From the NCBI RefSeq assembly GCF_026626705.1, contig NZ_JAPNKC010000001.1, positions 2,480,001 through 2,544,000 on the forward strand: a stretch of 64,000 nt of DNA. Reading direction: 5' to 3'. Position 1 is the first letter of the stretch, and every line of letters starts with the position of its first letter. Shown here in pieces: positions 16,098 through 26,275 of this stretch. The DNA comes from Pyxidicoccus sp. MSG2. Lineage in GTDB: Bacteria; Myxococcota; Myxococcia; Myxococcales; Myxococcaceae. The notes under the pieces are model-generated. The model worked only from the letters and a program-made list of their open reading frames with translations, did not search any database and had not been told where the DNA came from. Made by a program: the position numbers and the translations under genes.

Positions 16098-19000
16098 ATG
16101 CAGCGAGCAATACCGGCGATAGCGCTCATCATCCTGGGGTGTGCAGCCTGCGCATCGGTCAAGCCACCAACCGACTTACGCCTAGTAGAGGCACAGAAGC
16201 TCTATGCAGAGGGGAAGAAACTGAGGGAGGAGGGGAGGTATGCGGAAGCGGCGCCAGTCGTCGAGCGCGCGTTGGAGCTTCGGGAGTCCCTCCTCGGGAG
16301 GACGCATCTGGAAGTTGCCCGTTGCCTCAACCTTCTCGGTGACGTTCACCGATCGCTAGGAAACTATACGCGTGCCGAACCGTTCCATCAGCGCGCACTA
16401 GCGATTCGGGAAGCCTCCCTCGGCAATAATCATCTCGACGTTGCCCACTCGCTCAACAACCTGGCCATCGTCTACATTGAACAGGGGCTCTATGCTCGGG
16501 CTGAGCCACTGTATGAGCGTGCGCTGGCGATTCGGGAAGCTGCCCTCGGCAAGCACCATCCCGACGTCGCTACCTCGCTCAACAATCTGGCCATCCTCTA
16601 CAGCGACCAGGGCCTCTATGCACGGGCCGAGCCGCTGTATGAGCGTGCGCTCGCGATTCGGGAAGCCGCCCTCGGCAAGCACCATCCCGACGTCGCTGCC
16701 TCGCTCAACAACCTGGCCATCCTCTACAGGGAACAGGGGTTCTACGCACGGGCCGAGCCGCTGTATGAACGTGCGCTCGCGATTCGGGAAGCCGCCCTCG
16801 GCAAGCACCATCCAAATGTCGCTGCCTCGCTCAACAATCTGGCTGTCCTCTACGATTACCAGGGGCTCTACGCACGGGCCGAGCCGCTGTATGAGCGTGC
16901 GCTCGCGATTCGGGAAGCCTCTTTCGGCAAGCACCATCCCGACGTCGCTACCTCGCTCAACAATCTGGCCATCCTCTACAGCGACCAGGGCCTCTATGCA
17001 CGGGCCGAGCCGCTGTATGAGCGTGCGCTCGCGATTCGGGAAGCCGCCCTCGGCAAGCACCATCCCGACGTCGCTGCCTCGCTCAACAACCTGGCCATCC
17101 TCTACAGGGAACAGGGGTTCTACGCACGGGCCGAGCCGCTGTATGAACGTGCGCTCGCGATTCGGGAAGCCGCCCTCGGCAAGCACCATCCCGACGTCGC
17201 TGCCTCGCTCGACAACCTAGGTACCCTTTACGTTGTCCGGGGGCACTACGCACGGGCCGAGCCGCTGTATGCGCGTGCGCTCGCGATTCAGGAAGCTGCC
17301 CTCGGCAAGCACCATCCAAATGTCGCTACCTCGCTCGACAACCTCGCCAACCTCTATAGGGCTCAGGGGCTCTACGCACAGGCCGAGCCGCTGTATGCGC
17401 GTGCGCTGGCGATTCGAGAAACAGCCCTCGGCAAGAAACATCCCCTCGTTGCTCAAACTCTGACCGACCTTGCCCGGCTCCACCTGGCTCAAAAGAACCT
17501 CGTCGGAGCTCTACCGCTCTTCAGGCGTGCTCTCGTTGCCTCCGAGGAGCACCTGCGCCAGCAGATCTTCGGCTTCTCCGATGCGCGCCTGACCAGTTTC
17601 CTGCGTCTGCTGCACGAAGATGAGCAACGCCTCTATTCTCTTGCGCGCGCGCACCCGGAGGATGCCCGCGTTCGCCACCTGGCCTTCTCAGCCGCCCTCC
17701 TTCGCAAGGGCCGCTCCGTCGAAGAACTCGCAGACACCTCTCGCATCATCTTTCGTAACCTGGGAGAAGCCGACCGCGAGACATTTGCTCGCCTACGCGC
17801 CTTGCGCACCCAGTTCTCCGCCCTGTCGCTCGCCGGCCTCGGTTCACTCTCGCCCGTAGACTACCAGCAGCGCCTCAAGGACCTCACCGACAAGGCCAAT
17901 GCCATCGAGGAGGAGCTCTCCAGGCGCGCGGCGCCTCTGCGTGCTCTCTCCTCGCTGCCTCCTCCTGAACGAGTCATCGACCGTGTCGCCAATGCACTTC
18001 CCAAGAATGGCGCGCTTATAGAGCTCATCGTCTGCAACGACACCCCACTCGTCCCCACGCCTGGCACGCCTTCCTCGCAGAGCCCGGGTCCAATGCGCTA
18101 TCTGGCGCTCCTGCTCTTCGCCGATGGGCACACCGAGGCCATCGACCTCGGTCCTGCTGAGCCCATCGACACCGCCGCCCTGCACCTGCATGACGCGCTC
18201 GCACGCGACTCCGCCGCCTATCAATCCGCCGCCCGAGCACTCTACAAGCTCGCCTTCCGTCCTCTGCTGCCGCACCTGGGCAAGGTCCAGCGCCTGTTTG
18301 TCTCGCCCGACGGCCAGCTCAATCTCGTCCCCTTCGCCGCACTCCACGATGGCCGCCGCTTCCTGGTAGATGCCCTGGACATCACCTATCTCACCTCGGG
18401 CAAAGACTTGTTGCCCCGTCCCGAGAACAGCTCCCCTGCTACGTCCGTCGTGGTCCTGGCCAACCCTGATTTCAGTTCGCGCCCTGCCGCTTCCCCCGTC
18501 ACCACTCAAGCCACCGTCACCGCTCAGGCCGCCCTCGTTCCCGCCGAGCGCTCGGCCGCACTGGAGCACTTCTTCTCGCGCTTCGCGCCAGAGGTTGGCT
18601 CTCCTTATCCACCGCTGCCCGGCACACAGAAGGAAGCCGAAACCATCCACCGTTTGCTCCCTCGAGCTCAGTTGCTCCTGGGGCCCGCCGCCACGAAGCA
18701 CGCCCTGTTGACGCTGGACACGCCTGGCATCCTCCACATCGCCACCCACGGATTCTTTCGCGAGGATGCTGCCGGCGCGCTCCTCCCCGACCCACTGCTG
18801 CGCTCGGGTCTGGTCCTGGCGGGCGCAAGCTACCATCAGGAACAACCCGGTCCCCTCCACCGCGAGAACTCGCTCGTCACGGCCCTGGAACTCGCGGGGC
18901 TCGACCTGTGGGGCACTCAATTGGTGGTTCTGTCGGCCTGCGACACCGGCCGTGGCGACATCAAGCTCGGCCAGGGCGTGTACGGACTGCGCCATGCGTT

Positions 19001-19250
19001 GGTGAGCGCTGGAGCCGAGTCCCTGGTCACCAGCCTGTGGAAGGTCAACGATGAGACCTCCCGGGAGCTGATGGAGAGCTATTACCGCAATCTCCTGGCC
19101 GGGCAGGGGAGCGGTGAGGCCCTCCGTACGGCGATGAAGGCACTGCGCCAGAAGCACCCGAAGCCCTACTCCTGGGCGCCTTTCATCTTCATCGGAAAGG
19201 ATTCGCCCCTCCAACTGGACTCGCCCCAGCTCCGTGGCTCCCCCATGTGA
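16098..19250 (+). CDS. TPR-CHAT protease-like lipoprotein (copy 1)
   Basis: 1050 residues from ATG 16098 with GAGGTGAAC upstream. The leader ALIILGCAAC gives a likely lipoprotein Cys15. Residues about 30-490 are 11 TPR units of 42 residues of kinesin-light-chain type (SLNNLAILY..QGLYARAEPLYERALAIREAALGK). A helical linker follows, and the C-terminal CHAT domain (about 700-1040) carries His884 in HIATHGFF and Cys948 in LSACDTG, the caspase-like dyad. CHAT domains are peptidase C14/C25 relatives of separase and metacaspase; TPR-CHAT proteins often act as regulated proteases whose TPRs sense partners. Exported location is inferred from the lipobox only. It is convergent with the sigma-factor gene. 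Six TPR units are nearly identical at DNA level. A GTG at 16011 is in frame, but the paralogue at 29237 supports this start. Confidence 0.9.
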   Translation: MQRAIPAIALIILGCAACASVKPPTDLRLVEAQKLYAEGKKLREEGRYAEAAPVVERALELRESLLGRTHLEVARCLNLLGDVHRSLGNYTRAEPFHQRALAIREASLGNNHLDVAHSLNNLAIVYIEQGLYARAEPLYERALAIREAALGKHHPDVATSLNNLAILYSDQGLYARAEPLYERALAIREAALGKHHPDVAASLNNLAILYREQGFYARAEPLYERALAIREAALGKHHPNVAASLNNLAVLYDYQGLYARAEPLYERALAIREASFGKHHPDVATSLNNLAILYSDQGLYARAEPLYERALAIREAALGKHHPDVAASLNNLAILYREQGFYARAEPLYERALAIREAALGKHHPDVAASLDNLGTLYVVRGHYARAEPLYARALAIQEAALGKHHPNVATSLDNLANLYRAQGLYAQAEPLYARALAIRETALGKKHPLVAQTLTDLARLHLAQKNLVGALPLFRRALVASEEHLRQQIFGFSDARLTSFLRLLHEDEQRLYSLARAHPEDARVRHLAFSAALLRKGRSVEELADTSRIIFRNLGEADRETFARLRALRTQFSALSLAGLGSLSPVDYQQRLKDLTDKANAIEEELSRRAAPLRALSSLPPPERVIDRVANALPKNGALIELIVCNDTPLVPTPGTPSSQSPGPMRYLALLLFADGHTEAIDLGPAEPIDTAALHLHDALARDSAAYQSAARALYKLAFRPLLPHLGKVQRLFVSPDGQLNLVPFAALHDGRRFLVDALDITYLTSGKDLLPRPENSSPATSVVVLANPDFSSRPAASPVTTQATVTAQAALVPAERSAALEHFFSRFAPEVGSPYPPLPGTQKEAETIHRLLPRAQLLLGPAATKHALLTLDTPGILHIATHGFFREDAAGALLPDPLLRSGLVLAGASYHQEQPGPLHRENSLVTALELAGLDLWGTQLVVLSACDTGRGDIKLGQGVYGLRHALVSAGAESLVTSLWKVNDETSRELMESYYRNLLAGQGSGEALRTAMKALRQKHPKPYSWAPFIFIGKDSPLQLDSPQLRGSPM
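16546..17191 (+). repeat. Recent internal duplication in the TPR array of copy 1
   Basis: Bases 16546-16813 recur unchanged, as far as I can compare by eye, at 16924-17191. That is 268 bases at a shift of 378 bases, exactly three 126-base TPR units. Neighbouring units differ at many positions, so this is a recent duplication or gene conversion, not general repeat similarity. Confidence 0.85.
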
Positions 19251-19296
19251 GGTGTAGCTGAGCATCTGGCAGTGCGGAGAGGACCTCGCGCACCCA

Positions 19297-20244
19297 TTAG
19301 CGGATTGCCTCTGCCTCTCCCTCTTTCAGAATCTCACCAAGGCTCATGTCGAGCCGGCTGTTGATGTCGATCAGGAGGCTCTCGAACTCGTGCGACGACA
19401 GGCGGAGACGCTCCTTGATGCGGCGCTTCGTCTCCTCATAGACCGCCTGCCGTGCGCTCTTGAGCCAGCGGGAGGCTGTCGACTGGTCCACACCGTAGAG
19501 CTTGCCCAATTCGATCGTCGACAGCCCATCGATGAAGTGAATCCGGAGCAGATAGCGCGGCCTGTCCGGCAATGTGGAGAAGGCCTCGCGCGCCGCCGCG
19601 CGGAACTCCTGGAGACAACGGCGCTTGAGGAGCTCGATCTCCGCGTCGTTCCCTAGAGTGGGCATGGCTTCGATGGCCGCGAGGACGCCGTCCTCAACCA
19701 TTTCGCGGACCGGAGCAACTCGCTTGAGGCCCATGCGGGCGGCGATGACGCGAATCCAGCTCAGGAGCGAGCTCTGGCCCTTGTACAATGCGAACTGCGG
19801 CCCTGTTCCGGTACCAACGAGGAGGTGGATGCGGACCTCCTGGCAGACCTCGTCGACGACCGTGGGAGGCAACTTCGAGTCGAGCAGCGCCGGCAGTCTC
19901 GCCAGGATGTCACGCTCCAATGTCTCGCTGGCTGCGGGAACGTTGTGGATGCAGGCGCATGCCAGGTAGAGCCCAGCGAGATTCGAACTCTCGAATAGCT
20001 GCCTGAGCGCCTGTGGGAGAGAACGTTCCGTGTCGAGTTCGGACAGTACCTGAGCCAGGTGCCGCACAAAGACTTCGTCGGACAGGGCGACCCGCGGCCA
20101 CGCTGCAGGTCCGGTTTCATAGGCGTGCTGGAGCAGTTCCTCTATTTCGTCGAGCTCGTCCGGCGTGACAGCACGTTCCCGCCGATGGGCGAGGAAGCTC
20201 AAGGCAAGCCTGGGCGGCCTCTTCTTTGTATTCACAGTGTCCAC
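19297..20244 (-). CDS. Sigma-70-family (ECF-like) RNA polymerase sigma factor
   Basis: About 315 residues from GTG 20244; a GTG at 20235 or the in-frame ATG at 20307 are alternatives and no start has a strong ribosome site. The C-terminal part is a sigma region-4 helix-turn-helix: ALPDRPRYLL-like STLPDRPRYLLRIHFIDGLS, then TIELGKLYGVDQSTASRWLK. Region 2 is less typical; LLSWIRVIAARMGLKR resembles the ECF DNA-melting segment. It is longer than standard ECF factors (180-200 residues) with about 100 extra N-terminal residues and a C-terminal helix. It is divergent from a kinase gene with an anti-sigma-like zinc finger, 134 bases away, which suggests a sigma/partner-switch pair. Loci coupling ECF factors with Ser/Thr kinases are known from Planctomycetes and Vibrio (EcfP-PknT). 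Confidence 0.8.
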   Translation of the reverse strand: MDTVNTKKRPPRLALSFLAHRRERAVTPDELDEIEELLQHAYETGPAAWPRVALSDEVFVRHLAQVLSELDTERSLPQALRQLFESSNLAGLYLACACIHNVPAASETLERDILARLPALLDSKLPPTVVDEVCQEVRIHLLVGTGTGPQFALYKGQSSLLSWIRVIAARMGLKRVAPVREMVEDGVLAAIEAMPTLGNDAEIELLKRRCLQEFRAAAREAFSTLPDRPRYLLRIHFIDGLSTIELGKLYGVDQSTASRWLKSARQAVYEETKRRIKERLRLSSHEFESLLIDINSRLDMSLGEILKEGEAEAIR

Positions 20245-20378
20245 GTTAAACCAACTTGCCGCCCTTCTTGCCAAAGGGGAGCATGGGGCGGCTGTTGCGC
20301 TTCTCACTAATCGCGGTATTCCTTATTTCCACAGAAACTGCCGACCGAACACCATCCGGGCCCCTCTGCGGAAGATGC

Positions 20379-23300
20379 ATGCCGAACAACGATGTGCCGA
20401 CTGAGTCGCAGTGTCTGACCGATGAACTCCTTGCCGGGCTGCTCGATGGCCGGCCCCCTCCGGAGGAGCTCTCGCGCTTGCATGGCCACACCGAGAAGTG
20501 CCCGGACTGTCATGCGCTCCTCATGGCAGTCATCCGCGGTGGCCTTCCGCAGGAAGACGGCGGCATGCCGCCCCAGAGCGTCACGGGGAGCCTCCCGCCG
20601 GCCGATTCTCGGAGCGGGGCGCCCACCTCCGGATGGACCCCGCCCAACGAGTTCGACGAGTTCCGGCTCGTGCGTCCCCTCGGCCGGGGGGCCATGGGCG
20701 TCGTCTATCTCGCGCATGACCGCTCCCTGGATCGGCAGGTGGCGGTGAAGTTCATCGCGGCGCACCAGCCCAATGCCCGGGCCCGCGCGCGATTCCAGAC
20801 CGAAGCGCAAGCCATCGCGCGACTGAAGCAGCCCAATGTCGTCACCGTCTTCCGCGTCGGAGAAGTGGAAGACCATCCGTACATCGTCTCCGAGTACCTC
20901 GTAGGGCAAAGCCTGGCCGAGTTGCTCCTGCCGCTCCCCTGGCGGCGAGCCCTCAATCTGGGCATCGGCATGGCCCGCGGGCTCGCGGAGGCCCATGGCC
21001 ATGGCGTGCTGCACCGGGACATCAAGCCGGCCAACGTCCTTCTCACCGCCCAGAACGAGGTGAAGCTGCTCGACTTCGGCCTGGCCGAGCTCGTCGAGGC
21101 GGGGACCCTGCCGAGAACAGACACCCTCCGTACCTTCGCGGGCACGCCACGCTACATGGCGCCCGAGCTCTTTGACGGCACCTCGGCGACGCCGCGCAGC
21201 GACCTCTATGCCCTCGGGTTGGTGCTCCATGAGCTGTGCACGGGAGCGCTGCCACGACTTCGTCGCGGCCAGCACCTCTCGGAGGGAGAGCAGCCCGTCT
21301 CCGGGCTCGCGTCACAGCCAGCACACGACGAGCCGCCCCTCACCACGCGGGTTCCGGGCATCGACCCCGACTTCGCCTCCATCATCGAGCGCTGCCTGCG
21401 CATCGACCCGGAGGAGCGCTTCGCTTCGGCCCGAGCGCTCTGTGCCGCGCTCGAGCGACTGGAGCGTCCTAACGAGGCGGACGTGCTCGCCACCGGCAAC
21501 CCCTACCGGGGCCTGGAACCCTTTGAAGCCGAGCATCGCGCGCTCTTCTTCGGGCGCGACACCGACATCCGCTCGGGCATCGAACGCCTGCGCCGCCAGC
21601 CCCTGGTCCTGGTTGCCGGAGACTCGGGCGTTGGCAAGTCCTCGCTGTGCCGCGCCGGCATCCTGCCCCGGGTCACCCAGGGCGCGCTCGACGAGTACCG
21701 CGACTTCGAGGTCCTCACGCTGACACCCGGGCGCCGTCCGCTCGCGGCGCTTGCGGCCGCGCTCGCCCCCATCCTCCGCCAGACGGAGGCCGGGCTCCTT
21801 GCCAGGTTGGCCGAGGCCCCCGAGACGCTGGGGCCGGAGCTGCGGGCGGTCTATCAGCAGCAGGGGGGACTGCTCCTGTTCGTGGATCAGCTCGAGGAGC
21901 TCGTCACCCTCGGTGAGCCCGACCAGGCGGCAGGCTTCGCCAGATTCCTGGGCGAGCTTGCGCTGCCGGCGGCGAAGGTGCGCGTGCTCCTCTCTGTCCG
22001 CGGCGACTTCCTCACGCGTGTCGGTACGCTGCCTGGCCTGGGCGGTGTGGTTGAGCGGGCGCTCTACCTGCTCCAGCCCCTCACCCCCGAGGGGGTTCGG
22101 GAGGCCATCATCGGCCCCGCCCGGAGCCGTGGCGTCGTCTTCGAGCTCGAAACGCTCCGCCGGACGCTCGCCGAGGCCACAGCAAAAGGCGCCGGCAGCC
22201 TTCCCCTGCTCCAATTCGCATTGGCCGAGTTGTGGGAGCGCCGAGACACCGTCAGAGGATGCATCACCCAATCAGCGCTCGACGCCATGGGCGGCGTGGC
22301 CGGCGCCCTGTCGAGGCATGCCGATGGCGTGCTCGCGCCTCTCGACCGGGCTCAGCAGCAGGCTGCGCGCAGGCTGCTCGGCCGGCTCATCACCGCGGAG
22401 GGTACCCGCAGCGAGCGGAGTGAGGACGAGCTCACCGCGGCTTCGGAGGAAGCCCACACCGTCCTGCGAGCACTCGTCGATGGGCGCCTCCTGCATACGC
22501 GCAGCGTCGGGGGGCGGGTGGTCTACGAACTCGCCCACGAGGCGCTCATCGCGAGCTGGGGCACGCTGCGGCGCTGGCTGGATGAGGATGTCAGCCAGCG
22601 CGCACTCCGGCAGCGCATCGAAACAGCCAGCAGGGAGTGGGAGCGCCTGGGGCAAGCCGACGAGCTGCTCTGGCGGAAGCGGCAGCTCAGAGAAGCGCGC
22701 GAGCTTGCCGCGAGCAACCTGGGCGGGCGGGAGCAGGCCTTTCTCGCGGCCTCCCTGCGCGCCGTGCGCCGCCAGCGCCTGCGCCTGGGGTTCGCCGCGC
22801 TATTCCTGGTGCTCGGGGCGGTCAGCCTCACCTTCTGGCCGCGCCTGCGGGAGCACCAGGAGACACAGCGCTTCGTCCGTGCCCGAATGGATGCCGCGCG
22901 AAACGCGCTCTCCCTGGGGCGCGGGCTGGGGCAGCGCGCCACCGGGCGCCGTGAGACGGCGCTCGGGCTGTTCAATGGGCAGGCGCCTGCCGGCTCCAAC
23001 ACGCGGCCGTCCTCCGCAGACCTCTGGCAGCGCGCTGAAGAGGTCTGGGACGAGGCGCTCGAGGAGCTCGTGTCGGCGGACGCCGCGTTCGCGGAGGCCG
23101 AGCAGTCCCTCGGCGACGCATTGGAACGCGTCCATGAGGCCCCGGACGCGCGACAGCTCCTCATCGAGGTCACCCATGAGCGAATCCTGCTCGCCGAGCG
23201 CTTCCATCGGATGAACGAGCGTGACCGGCTCATGCATCACTTCGAGCGACTCACGGCCAGGGAACCCGCGTGGCGTGAGCGGCTCCACACTCCTGCCGAG

Positions 23301-24410
23301 ATCGAGCTCACGACCGAGCCATCGGGCGCGAGTGTCGAGCTCATGCGCTACGTGGATGACAAGGGACTCCGGCGAACAGAACCCGTGGCGGAGCTGGCCG
23401 CCCCCGGCCCGACGCCCATCACCCGGTGGACCCTCCCGGCGGGCTCCTATCACCTCCGCATCACACATGAGGGCCGCGTTCCGGTGGAGCTCCCGCTCCT
23501 GCTGGAACGAGGCGGACAGGAGCGAATCCGCCTCGCGCTCCCAGCCACCGTGCCTGAAGGCTACGCATACGTTCCACCGGGCTGCGTCCTCTCGGGCAGC
23601 GATGATCCCGAAGCGGTGCGCAAGTTCCTGCGCAGCGCGCCGCTGAACCGGACCTGTCTCCAGGAGGGTTTCTTCATTGGACGGACTGAGGTCACCCTGG
23701 GCAACTGGCTGGAATATCTCCAGACCCTGCCGCCGGAGGCGCCGGAGAAGCGCATCCTCGAGACAGGACGCGCTGGCAGCGTCGATGAGCTCTCGCTGAG
23801 GCAGCTGCCCGACCGCACCTGGAGCTTTTCTCTCAAGCTGGTGAGCGAAGACGTCCTCACGGCACGCACCGGCGAGCCCATTCGCTACCCCGGCCGGAGC
23901 CATCACCAAGAACAGGACTGGAGGCGATTTCCACTCGCTGGCGTCTCTGCCGAGGACATGACGGGCTACCTCTCCTGGCTCGACCGCACGGGGCGTCTGC
24001 CGGGAGCACGCCTGTGCAATGAGCTCGAATGGACGCGCGCCGCCCGAGGCGCCGATGGTCGCAGGTACCCGCATGGCGACCGGCTCCCGAAGGATGCGGC
24101 CAACATCGAAGGGACGTACAACCGCCGACCTGATGGCTTCGGGCCGGACGAGGTCGGCTCCCATCCGGCCTCGGTGAGCCCCTTCGGCGTCCAAGACCTG
24201 GCCGGCAATGCCTTTGAAATCACCCGGCCCATGACGCCGGACCTGAGCGACATCGTCCTCCGAGGAGGCGCCTGGTACTACGACGAGTCGGGTGCATTGG
24301 TCGCCAATCGGCAGGCCGGCACGGTCAAGAACCGCGACGCCAGGGTGGGTGTGCGCGTGTGCGCTTCCGCGCCATCCGCCAGATGGGAAGCGTCCACGCA
24401 GGCCCGATGA
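20379..24410 (+). CDS. Zinc finger - Ser/Thr kinase - nSTAND NTPase - TM - PEGA-like - FGE-sulfatase fusion
   Basis: 1343 residues from ATG 20379 (GGAAG five bases before); an upstream in-frame start at 20256 lacks support. Domains in order: an anti-sigma-type zinc finger with Cys12, His37, Cys41 and Cys44; a kinase at about 92-350 with GRGAMGVVY, Lys124, HRD 212-214 and Asp232 of DFG; an nSTAND/NACHT-like NTPase from 374 (NPYRGLEPF, then P-loop GDSGVGKSS at 414-422 and Walker [12 protein letters not shown] near 498). One membrane segment lies at about 803-821 with RQRLR on its inner side. Outside are a helical region, a PEGA-like stretch (about 970-1055) and an FGE/SUMF1-like domain from about 1058 ([54 protein letters not shown]). 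All kinase and P-loop residues look intact. It is divergent from the sigma gene; it may hold the sigma factor through the zinc finger. The function is inferred. Confidence 0.88.
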   Translation: MPNNDVPTESQCLTDELLAGLLDGRPPPEELSRLHGHTEKCPDCHALLMAVIRGGLPQEDGGMPPQSVTGSLPPADSRSGAPTSGWTPPNEFDEFRLVRPLGRGAMGVVYLAHDRSLDRQVAVKFIAAHQPNARARARFQTEAQAIARLKQPNVVTVFRVGEVEDHPYIVSEYLVGQSLAELLLPLPWRRALNLGIGMARGLAEAHGHGVLHRDIKPANVLLTAQNEVKLLDFGLAELVEAGTLPRTDTLRTFAGTPRYMAPELFDGTSATPRSDLYALGLVLHELCTGALPRLRRGQHLSEGEQPVSGLASQPAHDEPPLTTRVPGIDPDFASIIERCLRIDPEERFASARALCAALERLERPNEADVLATGNPYRGLEPFEAEHRALFFGRDTDIRSGIERLRRQPLVLVAGDSGVGKSSLCRAGILPRVTQGALDEYRDFEVLTLTPGRRPLAALAAALAPILRQTEAGLLARLAEAPETLGPELRAVYQQQGGLLLFVDQLEELVTLGEPDQAAGFARFLGELALPAAKVRVLLSVRGDFLTRVGTLPGLGGVVERALYLLQPLTPEGVREAIIGPARSRGVVFELETLRRTLAEATAKGAGSLPLLQFALAELWERRDTVRGCITQSALDAMGGVAGALSRHADGVLAPLDRAQQQAARRLLGRLITAEGTRSERSEDELTAASEEAHTVLRALVDGRLLHTRSVGGRVVYELAHEALIASWGTLRRWLDEDVSQRALRQRIETASREWERLGQADELLWRKRQLREARELAASNLGGREQAFLAASLRAVRRQRLRLGFAALFLVLGAVSLTFWPRLREHQETQRFVRARMDAARNALSLGRGLGQRATGRRETALGLFNGQAPAGSNTRPSSADLWQRAEEVWDEALEELVSADAAFAEAEQSLGDALERVHEAPDARQLLIEVTHERILLAERFHRMNERDRLMHHFERLTAREPAWRERLHTPAEIELTTEPSGASVELMRYVDDKGLRRTEPVAELAAPGPTPITRWTLPAGSYHLRITHEGRVPVELPLLLERGGQERIRLALPATVPEGYAYVPPGCVLSGSDDPEAVRKFLRSAPLNRTCLQEGFFIGRTEVTLGNWLEYLQTLPPEAPEKRILETGRAGSVDELSLRQLPDRTWSFSLKLVSEDVLTARTGEPIRYPGRSHHQEQDWRRFPLAGVSAEDMTGYLSWLDRTGRLPGARLCNELEWTRAARGADGRRYPHGDRLPKDAANIEGTYNRRPDGFGPDEVGSHPASVSPFGVQDLAGNAFEITRPMTPDLSDIVLRGGAWYYDESGALVANRQAGTVKNRDARVGVRVCASAPSARWEASTQAR

Positions 24411-24561
24411 GCCCCCACGGTGAAAAAACTCATGCATAGCCCGACAGCTCGGCGCCTCTTTCTAGGACAGCGCGTGCCGTGAGAAGCCGCAGCCAGGAAG
24501 AACAGCGGCTCGGGGGCGACAGGCCCCGGCGACGGAACGCATCCCAGAGGCGAGGAGCTAC

Positions 24562-25599
24562 ATGAACAAGCACATCCTGGCACTTGTATATCTGCTGAGC
24601 AGTGCGCCGGCGCTCGCCACGGACATGCTCATCAAGAAGACGGAGGGGGCCCGGCGTCGGGCATCCGCCTGCCAGACCCAGGCTCCCCAGCGCAACACGT
24701 GGCCAAACGGCACACGGCTGTGGGGCACGACTCGCAAGGTGGCCGACCAGGAGACGAGCAGCGTGCTGGCCTCGCTTGACCTCAGCCGCGTGTCGCTCGG
24801 CAGCGCCGCGCTAAAGGGAGTGCGCATCGAGGACGGGCGCCTGGTGGCCCCGGCATTGGTGAATGAGAGGTTCGCCGGCGCCATGCTCCAGGGCACGGCG
24901 AGTGACGGCCAGCCCGTAGAGGTGGCCCTGTGTGCGGTCGAGACCGATGCCGACGACCCCTCGCTGGTCTGGTATCGAATCCAGGTGTGGAACGCGGAGA
25001 GCGCCACGTGGGCCAACCCGTGCACCGCCACCAACCGCGTGCCCGCTCCTCGGGCGCTCGCGGTGCCCGGTATCTGGGATGAGACAGGTGCACGCCGCGA
25101 CCTGCCGGGCAAGTTCACCTTCGCCTGCGAGAACGGCGCCATCGCCAAGTGTATCGACTGGGGTTACAAGCCGTGGGCAACGAAGGAAGGCCGCTCGCTC
25201 CAGGATTTGCATCAGGCGTGCACGCGCATGGTGCGCGCCGACTACTGCGGCGACGGACGCAGCCACACCCAGGAGGAGAATCCCATCGACATGTACGATG
25301 AATTCAAGCTCCTCACCCGGACGACGCAGGCCTCAAGGTCCTGGGACCCGACGAAGGCCTCCTTCGAGGCGGCGTGGACACCCGAGGGAGCTTCGTGCCT
25401 GGCGCGAACGCGTGACGGACAGGCGATAGAGACCATTCTGGCGCAGTGCCCGGAGCGCTTCGAGCCGGGCACGAAGGACCTGGACGGGGGAGATCGCTGC
25501 ACAGTGCTCCGCAAGGGAGGAAGCGATGAGCCAGCACTGCTACGCAACCACACGTATGGAAAGGCCCCTCAGGTCGGCTCTTCGACATGGGGCCGATGA
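24562..25599 (+). CDS. Secreted ADYC-domain protein
   Basis: 345 residues from ATG 24562 with GAGGAG upstream. A signal peptide (HILALVYLLSSAPALA) leads an exported protein with many Cys (about 11). The motif MVRADYCGDGRSHT around residue 224 is the name-giving signature of the ADYC domain, found mainly in myxobacteria and of unknown function. It is followed by NPIDMYDEF and a segment ending the domain near CLARTRDGQ. It is the next gene after the kinase-nSTAND-FGE fusion (151 bases between) on the same strand, so it may belong to the same regulon. Confidence 0.8.
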   Translation: MNKHILALVYLLSSAPALATDMLIKKTEGARRRASACQTQAPQRNTWPNGTRLWGTTRKVADQETSSVLASLDLSRVSLGSAALKGVRIEDGRLVAPALVNERFAGAMLQGTASDGQPVEVALCAVETDADDPSLVWYRIQVWNAESATWANPCTATNRVPAPRALAVPGIWDETGARRDLPGKFTFACENGAIAKCIDWGYKPWATKEGRSLQDLHQACTRMVRADYCGDGRSHTQEENPIDMYDEFKLLTRTTQASRSWDPTKASFEAAWTPEGASCLARTRDGQAIETILAQCPERFEPGTKDLDGGDRCTVLRKGGSDEPALLRNHTYGKAPQVGSSTWGR

Positions 25600-25764
25600 T
25601 CCAAGCAAGCACGGCTAGCACCACGAAGCACTCTCAGGCCATTACCTGCGGAGAAGAGACCTGCTGATTGACACACTCGTTTCAACTGCTCCCCGCTCCG
25701 CCCTACTCCCAGACCCGAAGGCCCTGATCCCTGGGGCGCGCCTCTCGTAAAGTTGCGCCGACCT

Positions 25765-25955
25765 CAGTGTTCTGCCGCACTTCGTGTGGAGCGTAAGCTC
25801 CGACGGTGAGCAGCATGCGACGACGTAGCAGGTCGAAGCTTGCGCTCTGGGCTCTGTCCCTCAGCATAGGCATCGTGCCAAGTCCTTGGCAGTGCAGCAC
25901 GGACGGCGTCGTTGTTCTGCGTCCGCCCTTCGACAAATGTTTCCACGCTTGGAGA
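25765..25955 (-). pseudogene. Decayed ISL3 transposase 3' end (remnant A)
   Basis: On the minus strand, frames shifted against each other read DAVRAALPRTWHDAYAEGQS and ASFDLLRRRMLLTV. These match DAVRAALTTPWSNAQAEGQI and ASFDLLRRRVLLTV of the intact ISL3 transposase at 32380-34032. The DNA from GACGGTGAGCAGCATGCGAC onward also parallels the intact copy. Frame breaks and loss of all upstream domains show decay. Confidence 0.65.
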
Positions 25956-26164
25956 GAGCCTCAGGGCGCGACTGCTTTTCCGCGGCGGCTCGACAACAGG
26001 GGACTCATGGCCCTTCATCTCCCACTAGGTTCCGAGCATCCCTCATTTCCGCAGGCGTCCATAAACCGTGGCAGCCGCTCGACTCACTTGAATTGAGATC
26101 CATCAAAAACTGCTGAGTTTTCGAAACGAGAAAGTGTGCAACCCAAGCAAGAGGAGGAGCGAAC

Positions 26165-26182
26165 ATGAAACCAGCGGCCTAA
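26165..26182 (+). CDS. Possible 5-codon minigene (MKPAA) with strong ribosome site
   Basis: AGGAGGAG at 26152-26159 stands at ideal distance before ATG AAA CCA GCG GCC TAA. It is 93 bases upstream of, and in the same frame as, the lipoprotein gene, whose own ATG has only a weak GGAAACC. It may be a leader minigene, or the relic of an original start now cut by a stop. Confidence 0.3.
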   Translation: MKPAA

Positions 26183-26275
26183 ATCTCTCCAAGGTCTCAC
26201 ACCAAATCCGAATTCTCCACTTTGAACCCCAAAGAAGATCACCCGCCTACGCAAGCCCCAACTCGGAAACCAACC

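Larger units (their letters stand above)
25600..26275. other. Gene-poor 676-base gap with decayed IS DNA
   Basis: Between the ADYC gene and the DNED lipoprotein gene. It contains an ISL3 remnant (about 25765-25955) and a 5-codon minigene with a strong ribosome site (26165). The remaining DNA (25600-25764, 25956-26164) is AT-richer than the window average and shows no coding pattern that I can recognise. Confidence 0.6.

Noticed and set aside
16398..17492. Repeated 126-base units, considered as a CRISPR or satellite array
   Set aside because: The units are coding TPR motifs in one frame with no unique spacers; no cas genes are seen.
16098..19250. TPR-CHAT as partner of a type III-E CRISPR effector
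   Set aside because: No Cas7-11-like gene or array anywhere in the window, and the protein has an export signal.
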